Positions 1 to 8,752 of a stretch of 64,000 nt of DNA are shown here, piece after piece (within the stretch, counting starts at the first letter, position 1; every line of letters starts with the position of its first letter). Under the pieces are notes generated by a model that saw only the letters and a program-made list of their open reading frames with translations, was not told where the DNA came from and ran no database searches. The stretch is from Pseudonocardia sp. EC080619-01 (GTDB lineage: Bacteria; Actinomycetota; Actinomycetes; Mycobacteriales; Pseudonocardiaceae): contig NZ_CP012184.1 in assembly GCF_001420995.1 (NCBI RefSeq), positions 3,952,501-4,016,500 of the forward strand. The letters run 5' to 3'. A program made the position numbers and the translations under genes.

Positions 1-1453
1 CCGCCTCCCGGTTGTGCTCGCCCCACGCCTGCTCGGCACCGGGGTCGGCCTCGATCCGGTCGGCGCCGGTGGCGCGCAGGTGGGCCAGGCACCCGGCGAT
101 CCAGTCGACGTGCTGCTCGATCGAGCTCGGCATGTTGGTCAGCACCGACGGGCTGAACGGCCCGGTGATCGTGAACAGGTTGGGGAAGCCGGAGACCGCC
201 AGGCCCAGGTAGGTCCGCGGGCCGTCCCGCCAGGCACTGCGCAGCGACGTGCCGTCCGGGCCGGTCGGGTCGAGCCGCAGCAGCGGGCCGGTGAGCGCGT
301 CGAAACCGGTGGCGAACACGATGTCGTCGAGCTCGTGCACGGCGCCCGAGCGCAGCCGCAGACCCTCCGGGACGACGGCCTCGACCGGGTCGGCCCGGAC
401 GTCGACGAGCGTCACGTCGTCGCGGTTGTACGTCTCGAAGTAGCCGGTGTCGATCGGCGGGCGCTTGGTGGCGAACCCGTGGTCGTGCGGCAGGAGCCGG
501 GCCGCGGTCTCCGGGTCGCGCACGATCTCCCGGATCCGGTCCCGCACGAACTCCGACGCGGTCTCGTTCGCCGCCTCGTCGGCGAGCAGGTCGCGGTAGC
601 TGGCCCGGAAGCGCAGGCCGCCGCGCTCCCACGCGGCCCGGTAGACGCCGTCCCGCTCGGCCGCGTCCACCTCCAGGGCCGACTGCGGGTTGACGACGAA
701 CGGGTGCCCGTTCGCCGAGGCGGCCTGCACCGCGCGGATGTCCGTGTAGTCCGCCTTGTAGGAGCGCGACTCGGCCTTGGACAGGGGGCCGTTGCGGGCC
801 GGGACCGAGTAGTTCGGGGTGCGCTGCAGGACGGTCAGGTGCGCCGCCTCCCGCGCCAGCACCGGGATCGCCTGGATCCCGGTCGACCCGGTGCCGACGA
901 CGCCGACCCGCCGCCCCGTCACGTCGACGCCCTCGTGCGGCCACCGCCCGGTGTGGAACCAGCGCCCGGCGAACGTCTCCAGCCCCGGCAGGTCCGGGAC
1001 GTTCGCCGCGGACAGGCAGCCGACCGCGGTGACCAGGAACCGGCAGTGCAGGTCGGTGCCCTCCTGCACCGAGACGGTCCAGCCGCGCCCGTCGGCGTCC
1101 GCGCGGGCGCCGGTGACCGTCGTCGAGAACCGGATGTCGCGGCGCAGGTCGAACCGGTCCGCGACGTGGTCGAGGTAGGCCTTGATCTCCGGCTGCCGCG
1201 GGTACCGCTCGGTCCAGGTCCACTCCTGCTCGAGCTCGCGGTCGAACGAGTAGCAGTAGTAGTAGCTCTCCGAGTCGCACCGCGCCCCCGGGTACCGGTT
1301 CCAGTACCAGGTCCCGCCGACGCCACCGGCCTGTTCCAGTACGACGGCGGACATCCCCAGCCCGCGCAGGCGGTGCAGCATGTAGAGCCCGGCGAAGCCG
1401 GCCCCGATCACGACCACGTCGAAATCGCGGTCCCCGACGTCGGTGTCGACCAT
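1..1453 (-). CDS. Flavin-containing Baeyer-Villiger-type monooxygenase (3' end outside window)
   Basis: FAD- and NADPH-dependent oxygenase of the Baeyer-Villiger class, which inserts oxygen next to a ketone; the substrate cannot be told. The N-terminus has a Rossmann FAD motif (GAGFAGL, about residues 17-23), then GGTWYWNRYPGA. The class fingerprint FxGxxxHxxxWP is present as FAGRWFHTGRWP near residue 160, followed by the NADPH-binding GTGSTG. About 484 codons are visible and the C-terminus is cut by the window edge. The ATG at 1453 was chosen because the FAD motif follows at the usual distance; no strong ribosome site precedes it. It lies 43 bp downstream of the LLM oxidoreductase on the same strand, so the two may be cotranscribed. 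Confidence 0.88.
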   Translation of the reverse strand, partial: MVDTDVGDRDFDVVVIGAGFAGLYMLHRLRGLGMSAVVLEQAGGVGGTWYWNRYPGARCDSESYYYCYSFDRELEQEWTWTERYPRQPEIKAYLDHVADRFDLRRDIRFSTTVTGARADADGRGWTVSVQEGTDLHCRFLVTAVGCLSAANVPDLPGLETFAGRWFHTGRWPHEGVDVTGRRVGVVGTGSTGIQAIPVLAREAAHLTVLQRTPNYSVPARNGPLSKAESRSYKADYTDIRAVQAASANGHPFVVNPQSALEVDAAERDGVYRAAWERGGLRFRASYRDLLADEAANETASEFVRDRIREIVRDPETAARLLPHDHGFATKRPPIDTGYFETYNRDDVTLVDVRADPVEAVVPEGLRLRSGAVHELDDIVFATGFDALTGPLLRLDPTGPDGTSLRSAWRDGPRTYLGLAVSGFPNLFTITGPFSPSVLTNMPSSIEQHVDWIAGCLAHLRATGADRIEADPGAEQAWGEHNREA

Positions 1454-1496
1454 GGGATCCAGACCAGCACGCCCGCGTGGGGCGGGGCAAGACCGC

Positions 1497-2525
<1,029 letters not shown>

Positions 2526-2532
2526 CCTCCGG

Positions 2533-2561
2533 TGAGTAGTCGTAAGTTACTCGCGGGTCAA
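2533..2561 (-). promoter_or_regulatory. Predicted promoter and palindrome ahead of the LLM oxidoreductase
   Basis: On the minus strand TTGACC (2561-2556), a 17-nt spacer and TACTCA (2538-2533) are followed after 7 nt by the GTG start. Inside the spacer is a symmetric element: GAGTA (2534-2538) against TACTC (2548-2552), with the perfect GTAAGTTAC (2542-2550) overlapping. This looks like a repressor operator lying over the promoter. The regulator is unknown. Confidence 0.45.
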
Positions 2562-2643
2562 GTCCACGCGCGGCCGAACCCGACTCGCGATAGGGGGGTT
2601 AGCCGCACTGCCGGGCGGGTACGTCCGCCGGTCTCATGGAGGC

Positions 2644-3615
2644 ATGACGCTCGAGGCAGCACCTCCCCGCTCCACCCCCGAGAAGCGGACGCCGCCGCCG
2701 GTGACCGAGGGGCAGCGCCCGCCCGGCGCGATGTTCCTGGTGGGGGTCTTCGTGATCCTCCCGACGCTCGCGCTGTTCACCGCGGTCCCGCTCGCGTGGG
2801 GCTGGGGGCTCGGCTGGGTCGACGTGGCGCTGTTCGCGGTCTTCTACCTGATCAGCGGTCTCGGCGTGACCGTCGGTTTCCACCGGTACTTCACGCACGG
2901 CTCGTTCAAGGCGAAGCGCCCGCTGCGGATCGCGCTGGCGGTCGCGGGCAGCATCGCCCTGCAGGGCAGCGTCCTGGACTGGGTCGGTGACCACCGCCGG
3001 CACCACGCGTTCTCCGACAAGGAGGGCGACCCGCACTCGCCGTGGCTCTACGGCACCGGCGCGAAGGCGCTGGTCAAGGGCTTCTGGCACTCGCACATGG
3101 GCTGGCTGTTCGACCGCGACCTGACCAACATGAAGCGGTTCGCGCCGGACCTCCTCGAGGACAAGGACATGATGCGGGTCGGCCGGGCCTTCCCGCTGAT
3201 CGTCGTGATCAGCCTGCTCGGCCCGGCGCTGATCGGTGGCCTCGTCACGATGTCCTGGTGGGGTGCCTTCACCGCGTTCTTCTGGGCCGGTCTGGTCCGC
3301 GTCGCGGTCCTGCACCACGTCACCTGGTCGATCAACTCGATCTGCCACATCTGGGGCGAGCGTCCCTTCGCCTCCCGCGACAAGTCCGCCAACGTCTGGT
3401 GGCTGGCGGTGCTGTCCTTCGGCGAGTCGTGGCACAACCTGCACCACGCCGACCCGACCTGCGCCCGGCACGGCGTCAAGAAGGGCCAGATCGACATCTC
3501 GGCGCTGGTCATCCGCGGCTTCGAGAAGCTCGGCTGGGCGACCAACGTCCGCTGGCCCACCACCCGGCGGCTGGAGAAGCTGTCCGCCAAGAAGCAGGCC
3601 GCTGCCGCTGCCTGA
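2644..3615 (+). CDS. Membrane fatty acyl desaturase (delta-9 acyl-CoA desaturase family)
   Basis: A 323-residue integral-membrane di-iron desaturase that would put a double bond into saturated acyl chains. The three histidine boxes are complete: HRYFTH (80-85), HRRHH (117-121) and HNLHH (264-268). Hydrophobic pairs flank them (about 30-75, 95-112, 180-225). The N-terminal 28 residues are Pro-rich and probably cytosolic; the C-terminus ends in a Lys/Ala tail. GGAGG lies directly before the ATG with a short spacer. It stands alone between the divergent LLM gene and a strong hairpin at 3638-3664. Acyl-CoA versus acyl-ACP substrate cannot be decided from sequence. Confidence 0.92.
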   Translation: MTLEAAPPRSTPEKRTPPPVTEGQRPPGAMFLVGVFVILPTLALFTAVPLAWGWGLGWVDVALFAVFYLISGLGVTVGFHRYFTHGSFKAKRPLRIALAVAGSIALQGSVLDWVGDHRRHHAFSDKEGDPHSPWLYGTGAKALVKGFWHSHMGWLFDRDLTNMKRFAPDLLEDKDMMRVGRAFPLIVVISLLGPALIGGLVTMSWWGAFTAFFWAGLVRVAVLHHVTWSINSICHIWGERPFASRDKSANVWWLAVLSFGESWHNLHHADPTCARHGVKKGQIDISALVIRGFEKLGWATNVRWPTTRRLEKLSAKKQAAAAA

Positions 3616-3637
3616 CCCCTCGCGTCGTCGTACGACC

Positions 3638-3664
3638 GGCCCCGCACCGATCCGGTGCGGGGCC
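3638..3664. terminator. Bidirectional hairpin between convergent genes
   Basis: A perfect 11-bp stem, GGCCCCGCACC (3638-3648) pairing with GGTGCGGGGCC (3654-3664), with a 5-nt loop. It lies between the desaturase stop (3615) and the stop of the convergent LysR-domain gene (3690). There is no U-tract on either side, as is usual in high-GC actinomycetes. Confidence 0.7.
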
Positions 3665-3689
3665 TCGTCGTGTCCGGGGGACCCGTGGC

Positions 3690-4388
3690 TCAGCGGCGGG
3701 GCCTGCCGCGGCGGGCCGTCCGTCGTCGGGCGGTGGGTCGCTTCGCGGGAGCGGGAGCCGGGGCGTCCTCCCGGCGCGGGGTGCGGGAGCTGTTGACCGT
3801 GCGGCCCCGGACGATCCCGATGAACTGCTCCATCAGGTCGGAGGTCTCCGCGTCCGGCCAGGTCAGCACGACGCTCGACGCCGGGGCGCCGGCCAGCGGC
3901 CGGTAGGTGAGATCCCGGCGGTGGTGGAGCCGGGCCAGCGACTGCGGGACGACGAGCACGCCGACGCCCGCGGCGACGAGCTCGACCGCCTCGGCGGTCG
4001 TGGCGGGGACGACGGTCGCCGCCGTCCCCGGCCCGTCGCCGTCCCAGCCGAGGGTCCCGTCCGCGGGATGCAGGACCAGCTCGTCGGCCAGGTCCTCGAC
4101 GGTGACCTCGTCGGCGGCGGTGACCACGTGGTCCTTCGGGACGACGACCACGGTGGCCTCGGTGTAGAGCGGGATCGCGTGCAGGCCGGTCCGATCGATC
4201 GGCAGCCGGACGACACCGGCGTCCACCGCGCCGGACCGGACGGCGTCCTCCGCCTCGGCGGCGCCCACCGTGACCAGGTCGAGCGGGACGTCGGGCACGC
4301 GCTCGGCCCACATGCGGGCCCACTTGCCCGGTGTGACGCCCGGGACGTAGCCGAGCCGGAAGGATGCGGGGGCGCCCGGGTCGGTCAC
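3690..4388 (-). CDS. LysR-type effector-binding domain protein without a DNA-binding domain
   Basis: A 232-residue protein that begins straight in the periplasmic-binding-like effector domain of LysR regulators (FRLGYVPGVTPGKWARMW at residues 10-27; later DAGVVRLP and VAAGVGVLVVPQSLA). No winged helix precedes it. A canonical LysR protein would need about 80-90 more residues at the N-terminus, and the upstream DNA instead holds a -10 box and the divergent gene. The last 40 residues are a Pro/Ala linker and an Arg-rich tail (RRRTARRGRPRR) that could touch nucleic acid. GTG at 4388 is 6 nt after TAGCCT, so leaderless. It is divergent from DUF5997 with 58 bp between the starts. Confidence 0.8.
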   Translation of the reverse strand: MTDPGAPASFRLGYVPGVTPGKWARMWAERVPDVPLDLVTVGAAEAEDAVRSGAVDAGVVRLPIDRTGLHAIPLYTEATVVVVPKDHVVTAADEVTVEDLADELVLHPADGTLGWDGDGPGTAATVVPATTAEAVELVAAGVGVLVVPQSLARLHHRRDLTYRPLAGAPASSVVLTWPDAETSDLMEQFIGIVRGRTVNSSRTPRREDAPAPAPAKRPTARRRTARRGRPRR

Positions 4389-4394
4389 CGGCCC

Positions 4395-4440
4395 AGGCTA
4401 TCCGCCGGTGACGGGCCCGCCTGCCGGCCCTCGATACCCT
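4395..4440. promoter_or_regulatory. Back-to-back leaderless promoters of the LysR-domain/DUF5997 pair
   Basis: Minus strand: TAGCCT (4400-4395), then 6 nt to GTG 4388. Plus strand: TACCCT (4435-4440), then 6 nt to ATG 4447. The two -10 boxes are 34 bp apart, so any regulator binding between them would control both genes. No good -35 is visible on either side. Confidence 0.5.
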
Positions 4441-4446
4441 TGCGGG

Positions 4447-4836
4447 ATGACGCCGCAGAAGTCCAGCCAGACGATGAAACCCGCGACGGCGGCGAAGAAG
4501 CTCGGTGTGTTCCTCGACGCGACCCCCGCCGAGTTCCGGGACGGTGAGATCTCGCGCGACGAGCTCAACGCCCTGCAGGCCGACCCGCCCGAGTGGCTGC
4601 GCGACCTCCGCCGGGACGGTCCGCACCCGCGCCCCGTCGTCGCGGACAGGCTCGGGGTGTCGATCTCCGGACTGGCCCGCGCCGGTATCACCGAGCCGCT
4701 GACCACCGAGCAGATCGCGGCGGTGAAGGAGGAGCAGCCCGAGTGGCTGCGCCGTGAGCGCAACACCCGCGCGGAGGCCGACCGGGAGGCCGCGCGGCTG
4801 AAGGCCGAGCGGTCCGGGAACCGCCAGGGGAAGTAG
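4447..4836 (+). CDS. DUF5997 family protein
   Basis: A 129-residue conserved actinobacterial protein of unknown function. It opens with KPATAAKKLGVFL, which is typical of the family. Residues about 57-82 (RPVVADRLGVSISGLARAGI) read like a helix-turn-helix, followed by TEPLTTEQIAAV; the C-terminal 30 residues are charged and helical. The motif PEWLR occurs twice, before and after this segment. ATG 4447 was chosen because TACCCT ends 6 nt upstream and the conserved N-terminus follows directly; an in-frame ATG 13 codons upstream lies before that -10 box. It is divergent from an HTH-less LysR effector domain, which suggests joint action. That link is inference. Confidence 0.75.
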   Translation: MTPQKSSQTMKPATAAKKLGVFLDATPAEFRDGEISRDELNALQADPPEWLRDLRRDGPHPRPVVADRLGVSISGLARAGITEPLTTEQIAAVKEEQPEWLRRERNTRAEADREAARLKAERSGNRQGK

Positions 4837-4878
4837 CCGGCCGAACGAGGACCGGACCTGTCCGCGACGCCCGGCACG

Positions 4879-5598
4879 ATGCCGGGCATGACGACATACG
4901 TGCTGGTCCCGGGGTTCTGGCTGGGTGCGTGGGCGTGGGACGCGGTCGCGGCGGACCTGCGTGGCCGCGGCCACCACGTCGTGGCGGTCGAGCTCGGCCA
5001 CGACCCGCAGGACACGGCCGAGTCCCACGTCGACGACGTCCTCGCCGCGCTCGCGGAACTCGACGGGCCGGGCGTGCTCGTGGGGCACAGCGGTGGTGGC
5101 CCGGTCTGCGCCGCGGCCGCCGAACGGGCCCGGGAACGGGTCGCGCACCTGGTGTTCGTCGACACCGGCCCGCTGCCCGACGGCATGGCGCAGATCGACT
5201 TCACCGAGCCGTTCGTGCAGGAGCGGACCCGGGCGGCGATCGCCGGGCACGGTTCCGGGCAGCCGATGCCGTCCCGCGAGGAGTTCGACGAGTTCGGGAC
5301 GAGCACGGAGGGCATCCCGGACGCGCTGTTCGAGGACGTCCGCGCCCGGTCGCTGGTCGAGCCCGCAGGGGCCGTGCTGACCGGCGTGCAGCGGGGGACA
5401 CCTGACCCTGCGCTGCCGAAGACCGTCGTGGCCTGCAGCTTCGCCCCGGACGACGTGCGCCCGCTGATCGAGGCGGGGGTGCCGGGCTTCGCCGAGATGG
5501 GCGGGCCGGAGTGGTCGTTCGCGGCGCTGCCGACCGGGCACTGGCCGATGCTCTCCGAGCCCGTGCGGCTCGCGGACCTCCTCGACGGCCTGCGGTAG
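4879..5598 (+). CDS. Alpha/beta hydrolase
   Basis: A 239-residue single-domain alpha/beta-hydrolase, probably a cytoplasmic esterase or lipase-like enzyme of unknown substrate. The nucleophile elbow is GHSGGG (about residues 73-78), the oxyanion region is near VLVPGFWLG at the N-terminus, and the catalytic histidine is likely the one in TGHWPM near residue 222. Length and layout resemble the small plant methylesterase/hydroxynitrile lyase-like branch (PGFWLGAWAWD, GHSGGGPV). Start is ATG 4879 or ATG 4888, three codons later; neither has a strong ribosome site. It follows DUF5997 by 42 bp on the same strand. Confidence 0.85.
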   Translation: MPGMTTYVLVPGFWLGAWAWDAVAADLRGRGHHVVAVELGHDPQDTAESHVDDVLAALAELDGPGVLVGHSGGGPVCAAAAERARERVAHLVFVDTGPLPDGMAQIDFTEPFVQERTRAAIAGHGSGQPMPSREEFDEFGTSTEGIPDALFEDVRARSLVEPAGAVLTGVQRGTPDPALPKTVVACSFAPDDVRPLIEAGVPGFAEMGGPEWSFAALPTGHWPMLSEPVRLADLLDGLR

Positions 5599-5782
5599 CA
5601 CCGGCGGTGGCCGGGACGGATCGCCCGGCGTGACCCGCGAGCCGGCCGGAGCACCCCACGAGTGGCACGCCGTCAACCCGGGCCCGATGCCGACGGGTGC
5701 ATGGCGCGCCATTCGCCCGCACGGACCCGTCACAGCCCGACGATCCCGGACCCTCCCGGGAGCTGATCCGGGCACGCAGCAT

Positions 5783-5850
5783 CCCCGCCGAGATGCGCAC
5801 GAGCGCGAATTGTCGATCACCGGACGACGCTGGGCTGCATCTCGGCGGGG
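5783..5850. repeat. Long inverted repeat in a non-coding gap
   Basis: CCCCGCCGAGATGC (5783-5796) and its exact reverse complement (5837-5850) enclose 40 nt. The spacer can pair further (GTCG near 5812 with CGAC near 5824, AGC with GCT), so a folded transcript or REP/MITE-like palindrome is possible. It is not placed as a terminator of the hydrolase (stop 5598), which is 185 bp away. No open frame here looks real. Confidence 0.6.
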
Positions 5851-5935
5851 GGCGGACCGGCGGGGGCGGACCGGCGCGGGGCGGACCGGCGCGGGGCGGA
5901 CCGGGGCGGGACCGGCGCGGGGCGGATCGGTGGGG
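5851..5935. repeat. GC-rich imperfect 13-15 bp tandem repeat
   Basis: About six head-to-tail copies of a unit close to GGCGGACCGGCGCGG (for example 5865-5879 and 5880-5894, which are identical) start directly at the end of the inverted repeat. Purine-rich on the plus strand. Together with the inverted repeat it fills the gap between the hydrolase and the katG terminator; otherwise nothing was seen in 5599-5949. Confidence 0.6.
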
Positions 5936-5949
5936 CGGGCCCGGACACG

Positions 5950-5988
5950 ACGACGCCCGGGCCGGTGAGGACCGGGCCCGGGCGTCGT
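5950..5988 (-). terminator. katG terminator hairpin
   Basis: A perfect 14-bp stem, ACGACGCCCGGGCC (5950-5963) with GGCCCGGGCGTCGT (5975-5988), and an 11-nt loop. It lies 17 nt beyond the katG stop codon. Confidence 0.75.
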
Positions 5989-6005
5989 GTGGAGCTACGC
6001 GACGA

Positions 6006-8255
6006 TCAGATGTCGTAGCGGTCGGCCGTCATGACCTTGTCCCACGCGGCGACGAAGTCCTGGACGAACTTGTCGCCGGCGTCGGCGCTGGCGTAGACCT
6101 CGGCGACCGCGCGCAGCTCGGAGTTCGAGCCGAACACCAGGTCGGCACGGGTGCCGGTCCACACCTTCTGGCCGGTGGCGGTGTCGACGGCCTCGAAGGC
6201 GTCGTCGTCACCGGCGACGGACTTCCACTCGATCCCGGCCGAGAGCAGGGTCGTGAAGAAGTCGTTGGTCAGGGTGCCCGGCTTGTCGGTGAGCACGCCG
6301 GCGGTGTTGCCACCGGTGTTCGCGCCCAGCACCCGCAGGCCGCCGACCAGCACGGTCAGCTCCGGCGCCGTGACGCCGAGCAGGTTCGCGCGGTCCACGA
6401 GCTGGTACTCCGCCGGGAGGCGGTTCTCCTTGCCCAGGACGTTGCGGAACCCGTCGGTCGTCGGCTCCAGGTAGGAGAACGACTCGACGTCGGTCTGCTC
6501 CTGGGTCGCGTCGGTGCGGCCCGGGACGAACGGCACGGTGACGTCGTGCCCGGCGTCCTTGGCGGCCTTCTCGACACCCGCGGCGCCGGCGAGGACGACC
6601 AGGTCGGCGAAGGAGATCTTCTTGCCGCCGGACAGCGAGCCGTTGACGTCGGCCTGGATCGACTCCAGCTTCGAGATCACGGTGTTGAGCCGGGCCGGGT
6701 CGTTGACCTCCCAGCTGCGCTGCGGCTCCAGGCGGATGCGGCCGCCGTTGGCGCCGCCCCGCTTGTCCGAGGTGCGGAACGACGAGGCCGCGGCCCACGC
6801 CGTCGACACCAGCTCGGAGACCGACAGGCCCGACTCGAGCACCTTCGCCTTGATCGACGCGACGTCGTCGGCGGAGACGAGCTCGTGGTCCACGGCCGGG
6901 ACCGGGTCCTGCCAGAGCAGCTCCTCCTGCGGGACCCAGGCGCCGATGTAGCGCTCACGCGGACCCATGTCGCGGTGGGTCAGCTTGTACCAGGCGCGGG
7001 CGAAGGCGTCCTCGAACTCCTGCGGGTTGTCCCGGAAGCGGAGCGAGATCTCCTTGTAGATCGGGTCGAACCGCAGGGAGAGGTCGGTGGTGAGCATCGT
7101 CGGCTTGCGCGCCGGGTAGCCCTCCTCCGGGTCCGGGATGATCGCCTCGGCGTCCTTGGCGACGTACTGCCAGGCGCCGGCCGGGGACTTCTCGACCTCC
7201 CACTCGTACTTGAAGAGGAAGTCGAAGAAGTCGTGGCTCCACCGGTTCGGGGTGCGGGTCCAGGTGACCTCCAGACCTGAGGTGATGGCGTCACGGCCCT
7301 TGCCGGAACCGAAGCTCTGCTTCCAGCCGAGACCCTGCTCGGTGATGTCGGCGCCCTCGGGCTCCGGACCGACGTTGCCGTTCTCGTCGGGGTTCGCCGC
7401 ACCGTGGGTCTTGCCGAGGGTGTGGCCGCCGGCGATCAGCGCGACGGTCTCCTCGTCGTTCATCGCCATCCGGCCGAAGGTCTCGCGGATGTCGCGGGCC
7501 GCGGCGACCGGGTCGTGGTTGGCGTCCGGGCCCTCCGGGTTGACGTAGATCAGACCCATGTGGGAGGCGCCGAGCGGCTTCTCCAGCTCGCGGTGCGCGA
7601 CGTCGGTGCTGCCGCCGTAGCGCGCCTCGTTGCCGAGCCAGGTCGTCTCGGCACCCCAGTAGACGTCCTCGTCCGGCTCCCAGACGTCGGCGCGGCCACC
7701 GGCGAAGCCGAAGGTCGTGAAGCCCGAGACCTCCAGCGCGCGGTTGCCCGCGAAGATCATCAGGTCGGCCCAGGAGACGGTGCGGCCGTACTTCTGCTTG
7801 ACCGGCCACAGCAGACGGCGGGCCTTGTCCAGGTTGCCGTTGTCGGGCCAGCTGTTCAGGGGGGCGAAGCGCTGCATGCCGGCGCCGGCGCCGCCACGGC
7901 CGTCGAAGGTCCGGTAGGTGCCTGCCGAGTGCCAGGCCATCCGGATGAAGAACCCGGCGTAGCTGCCGTGGTCGGCGGGCCACCAGTCCTGCGAGGTGGT
8001 GATGACCGCGTCGACGTCGCGGGCCAGCTCGTCGAGGTCGACGGTCGCGAACGCGGCCGCGTAGTCGAACTCGCCGTGGAACGGGTCGGACGCGGGCTGG
8101 TGCTTGCGGAGGACCTTCAGGTTGAGCTGGTTCGGCCACCAGTCGATGTTGCCGCCACCCTCGGTGGGGTGCGGGATGCGGCCGTGGGCGACCGGGCAGC
8201 CCCCGTCCTCCTCCCTGTTCAGCTCGCCCTCGACGGTTACCTTCTCGTCAGACAC
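6006..8255 (-). CDS. katG: Catalase-peroxidase KatG
   Basis: A 749-residue bifunctional heme enzyme that removes hydrogen peroxide and organic peroxides. The distal triad is Arg105, Trp108 and His109 ([10 protein letters not shown]). Tyr237 (YVNPEGP) and Met263 (RMAMND) complete the Trp-Tyr-Met adduct. The proximal histidine is His278 ([11 protein letters not shown]). DAITSGLE places Ser326 at the equivalent of mycobacterial Ser315, the isoniazid-relevant position, unmutated. Both halves of the duplicated peroxidase fold are present. GTG 8255 has GGAAGG 8 nt upstream and overlaps the furA stop by 8 nt, so translation is coupled. Expected regulation is by FurA with release under peroxide stress. 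Confidence 0.97.
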   Translation of the reverse strand: MSDEKVTVEGELNREEDGGCPVAHGRIPHPTEGGGNIDWWPNQLNLKVLRKHQPASDPFHGEFDYAAAFATVDLDELARDVDAVITTSQDWWPADHGSYAGFFIRMAWHSAGTYRTFDGRGGAGAGMQRFAPLNSWPDNGNLDKARRLLWPVKQKYGRTVSWADLMIFAGNRALEVSGFTTFGFAGGRADVWEPDEDVYWGAETTWLGNEARYGGSTDVAHRELEKPLGASHMGLIYVNPEGPDANHDPVAAARDIRETFGRMAMNDEETVALIAGGHTLGKTHGAANPDENGNVGPEPEGADITEQGLGWKQSFGSGKGRDAITSGLEVTWTRTPNRWSHDFFDFLFKYEWEVEKSPAGAWQYVAKDAEAIIPDPEEGYPARKPTMLTTDLSLRFDPIYKEISLRFRDNPQEFEDAFARAWYKLTHRDMGPRERYIGAWVPQEELLWQDPVPAVDHELVSADDVASIKAKVLESGLSVSELVSTAWAAASSFRTSDKRGGANGGRIRLEPQRSWEVNDPARLNTVISKLESIQADVNGSLSGGKKISFADLVVLAGAAGVEKAAKDAGHDVTVPFVPGRTDATQEQTDVESFSYLEPTTDGFRNVLGKENRLPAEYQLVDRANLLGVTAPELTVLVGGLRVLGANTGGNTAGVLTDKPGTLTNDFFTTLLSAGIEWKSVAGDDDAFEAVDTATGQKVWTGTRADLVFGSNSELRAVAEVYASADAGDKFVQDFVAAWDKVMTADRYDI

Positions 8256-8697
8256 GGGAAATCCTTCCGGGTTCTGTGGTGGTGGAGCAGTCGGGGCACC
8301 GTCCCCAGTAGACGACCTCGGCCTCGTCGATCACGAAGCCGCTGCTGTCGGAGGCGGTGAGGCAGGGCGCTGCGCCGACGGCGCAGTCGACGTCGGCGAT
8401 GGCCCCGCAGGACCGGCAGACGACGTGGTGGTGGTTGTCCCCCACCCGTGCCTCGTAGCGGGCGACGGAGCCCGTCGGCTGGATGCGCCGCACGAGTCCC
8501 GCGCCGGTGAGGGCCTTCAGGACGTCGTAGACGGCCTGGTGGGACACCTCGCCGAGATCGTTCCGCACGGCCCGGATGATCGAGTCCGTGTCCGCGTGCG
8601 GATGATCGTGCACGGCGTGCAGAACGGCCACCCGAGGGCGCGTCACACGCAGCGCGGCCCCGCGCAGCATGCCCTCGTGGTCCGAATCGGTCGACAC
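8248..8697 (-). CDS. furA: Fur-family peroxide/iron regulator FurA
   Basis: A 149-residue regulator of the FurA/CatR group that represses the katG operon in actinobacteria. A winged-helix N-terminus ([11 protein letters not shown], then [14 protein letters not shown]) precedes the metal-binding core with [13 protein letters not shown] and a second Cys pair (CPDC) near the C-terminus. GTG 8697 aligns with the known start of mycobacterial FurA. Seven nt separate it from a -10 box and there is no Shine-Dalgarno, so the mRNA is probably leaderless. The stop codon lies inside the katG start region (8-nt overlap). Confidence 0.93.
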   Translation of the reverse strand: MSTDSDHEGMLRGAALRVTRPRVAVLHAVHDHPHADTDSIIRAVRNDLGEVSHQAVYDVLKALTGAGLVRRIQPTGSVARYEARVGDNHHHVVCRSCGAIADVDCAVGAAPCLTASDSSGFVIDEAEVVYWGRCPDCSTTTEPGRISRV

Positions 8698-8704
8698 GGC
8701 TGCG

Positions 8705-8733
8705 AGCCTGCCGTCGTTTCTGGAACGAGTCAA
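8705..8733 (-). promoter_or_regulatory. furA-katG promoter
   Basis: TTGACT (8733-8728), a 17-nt spacer and CAGGCT (8710-8705), then 7 nt to GTG 8697. The predicted +1 is the start codon. The AT-richer stretch TTGACTCGTTCCAGAAA recalls the furA promoter of mycobacteria, where FurA binds to repress itself; that resemblance is from memory. Confidence 0.6.
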
Positions 8734-8752
8734 GTTTCGGCGTGTCTCATTT

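Noticed and set aside
2599-5820. A 1073-codon open frame on the minus strand across the desaturase, LysR-domain, DUF5997 and hydrolase genes
   Set aside because: It is antisense to four recognisable genes, is Arg/Pro/Gly-rich without motifs, and arises from few stop codons in high-GC DNA.
6006-8255. katG resistance-type mutation at the Ser315-equivalent
   Set aside because: The codon encodes Ser (Ser326 here); catalytic and adduct residues are all normal.
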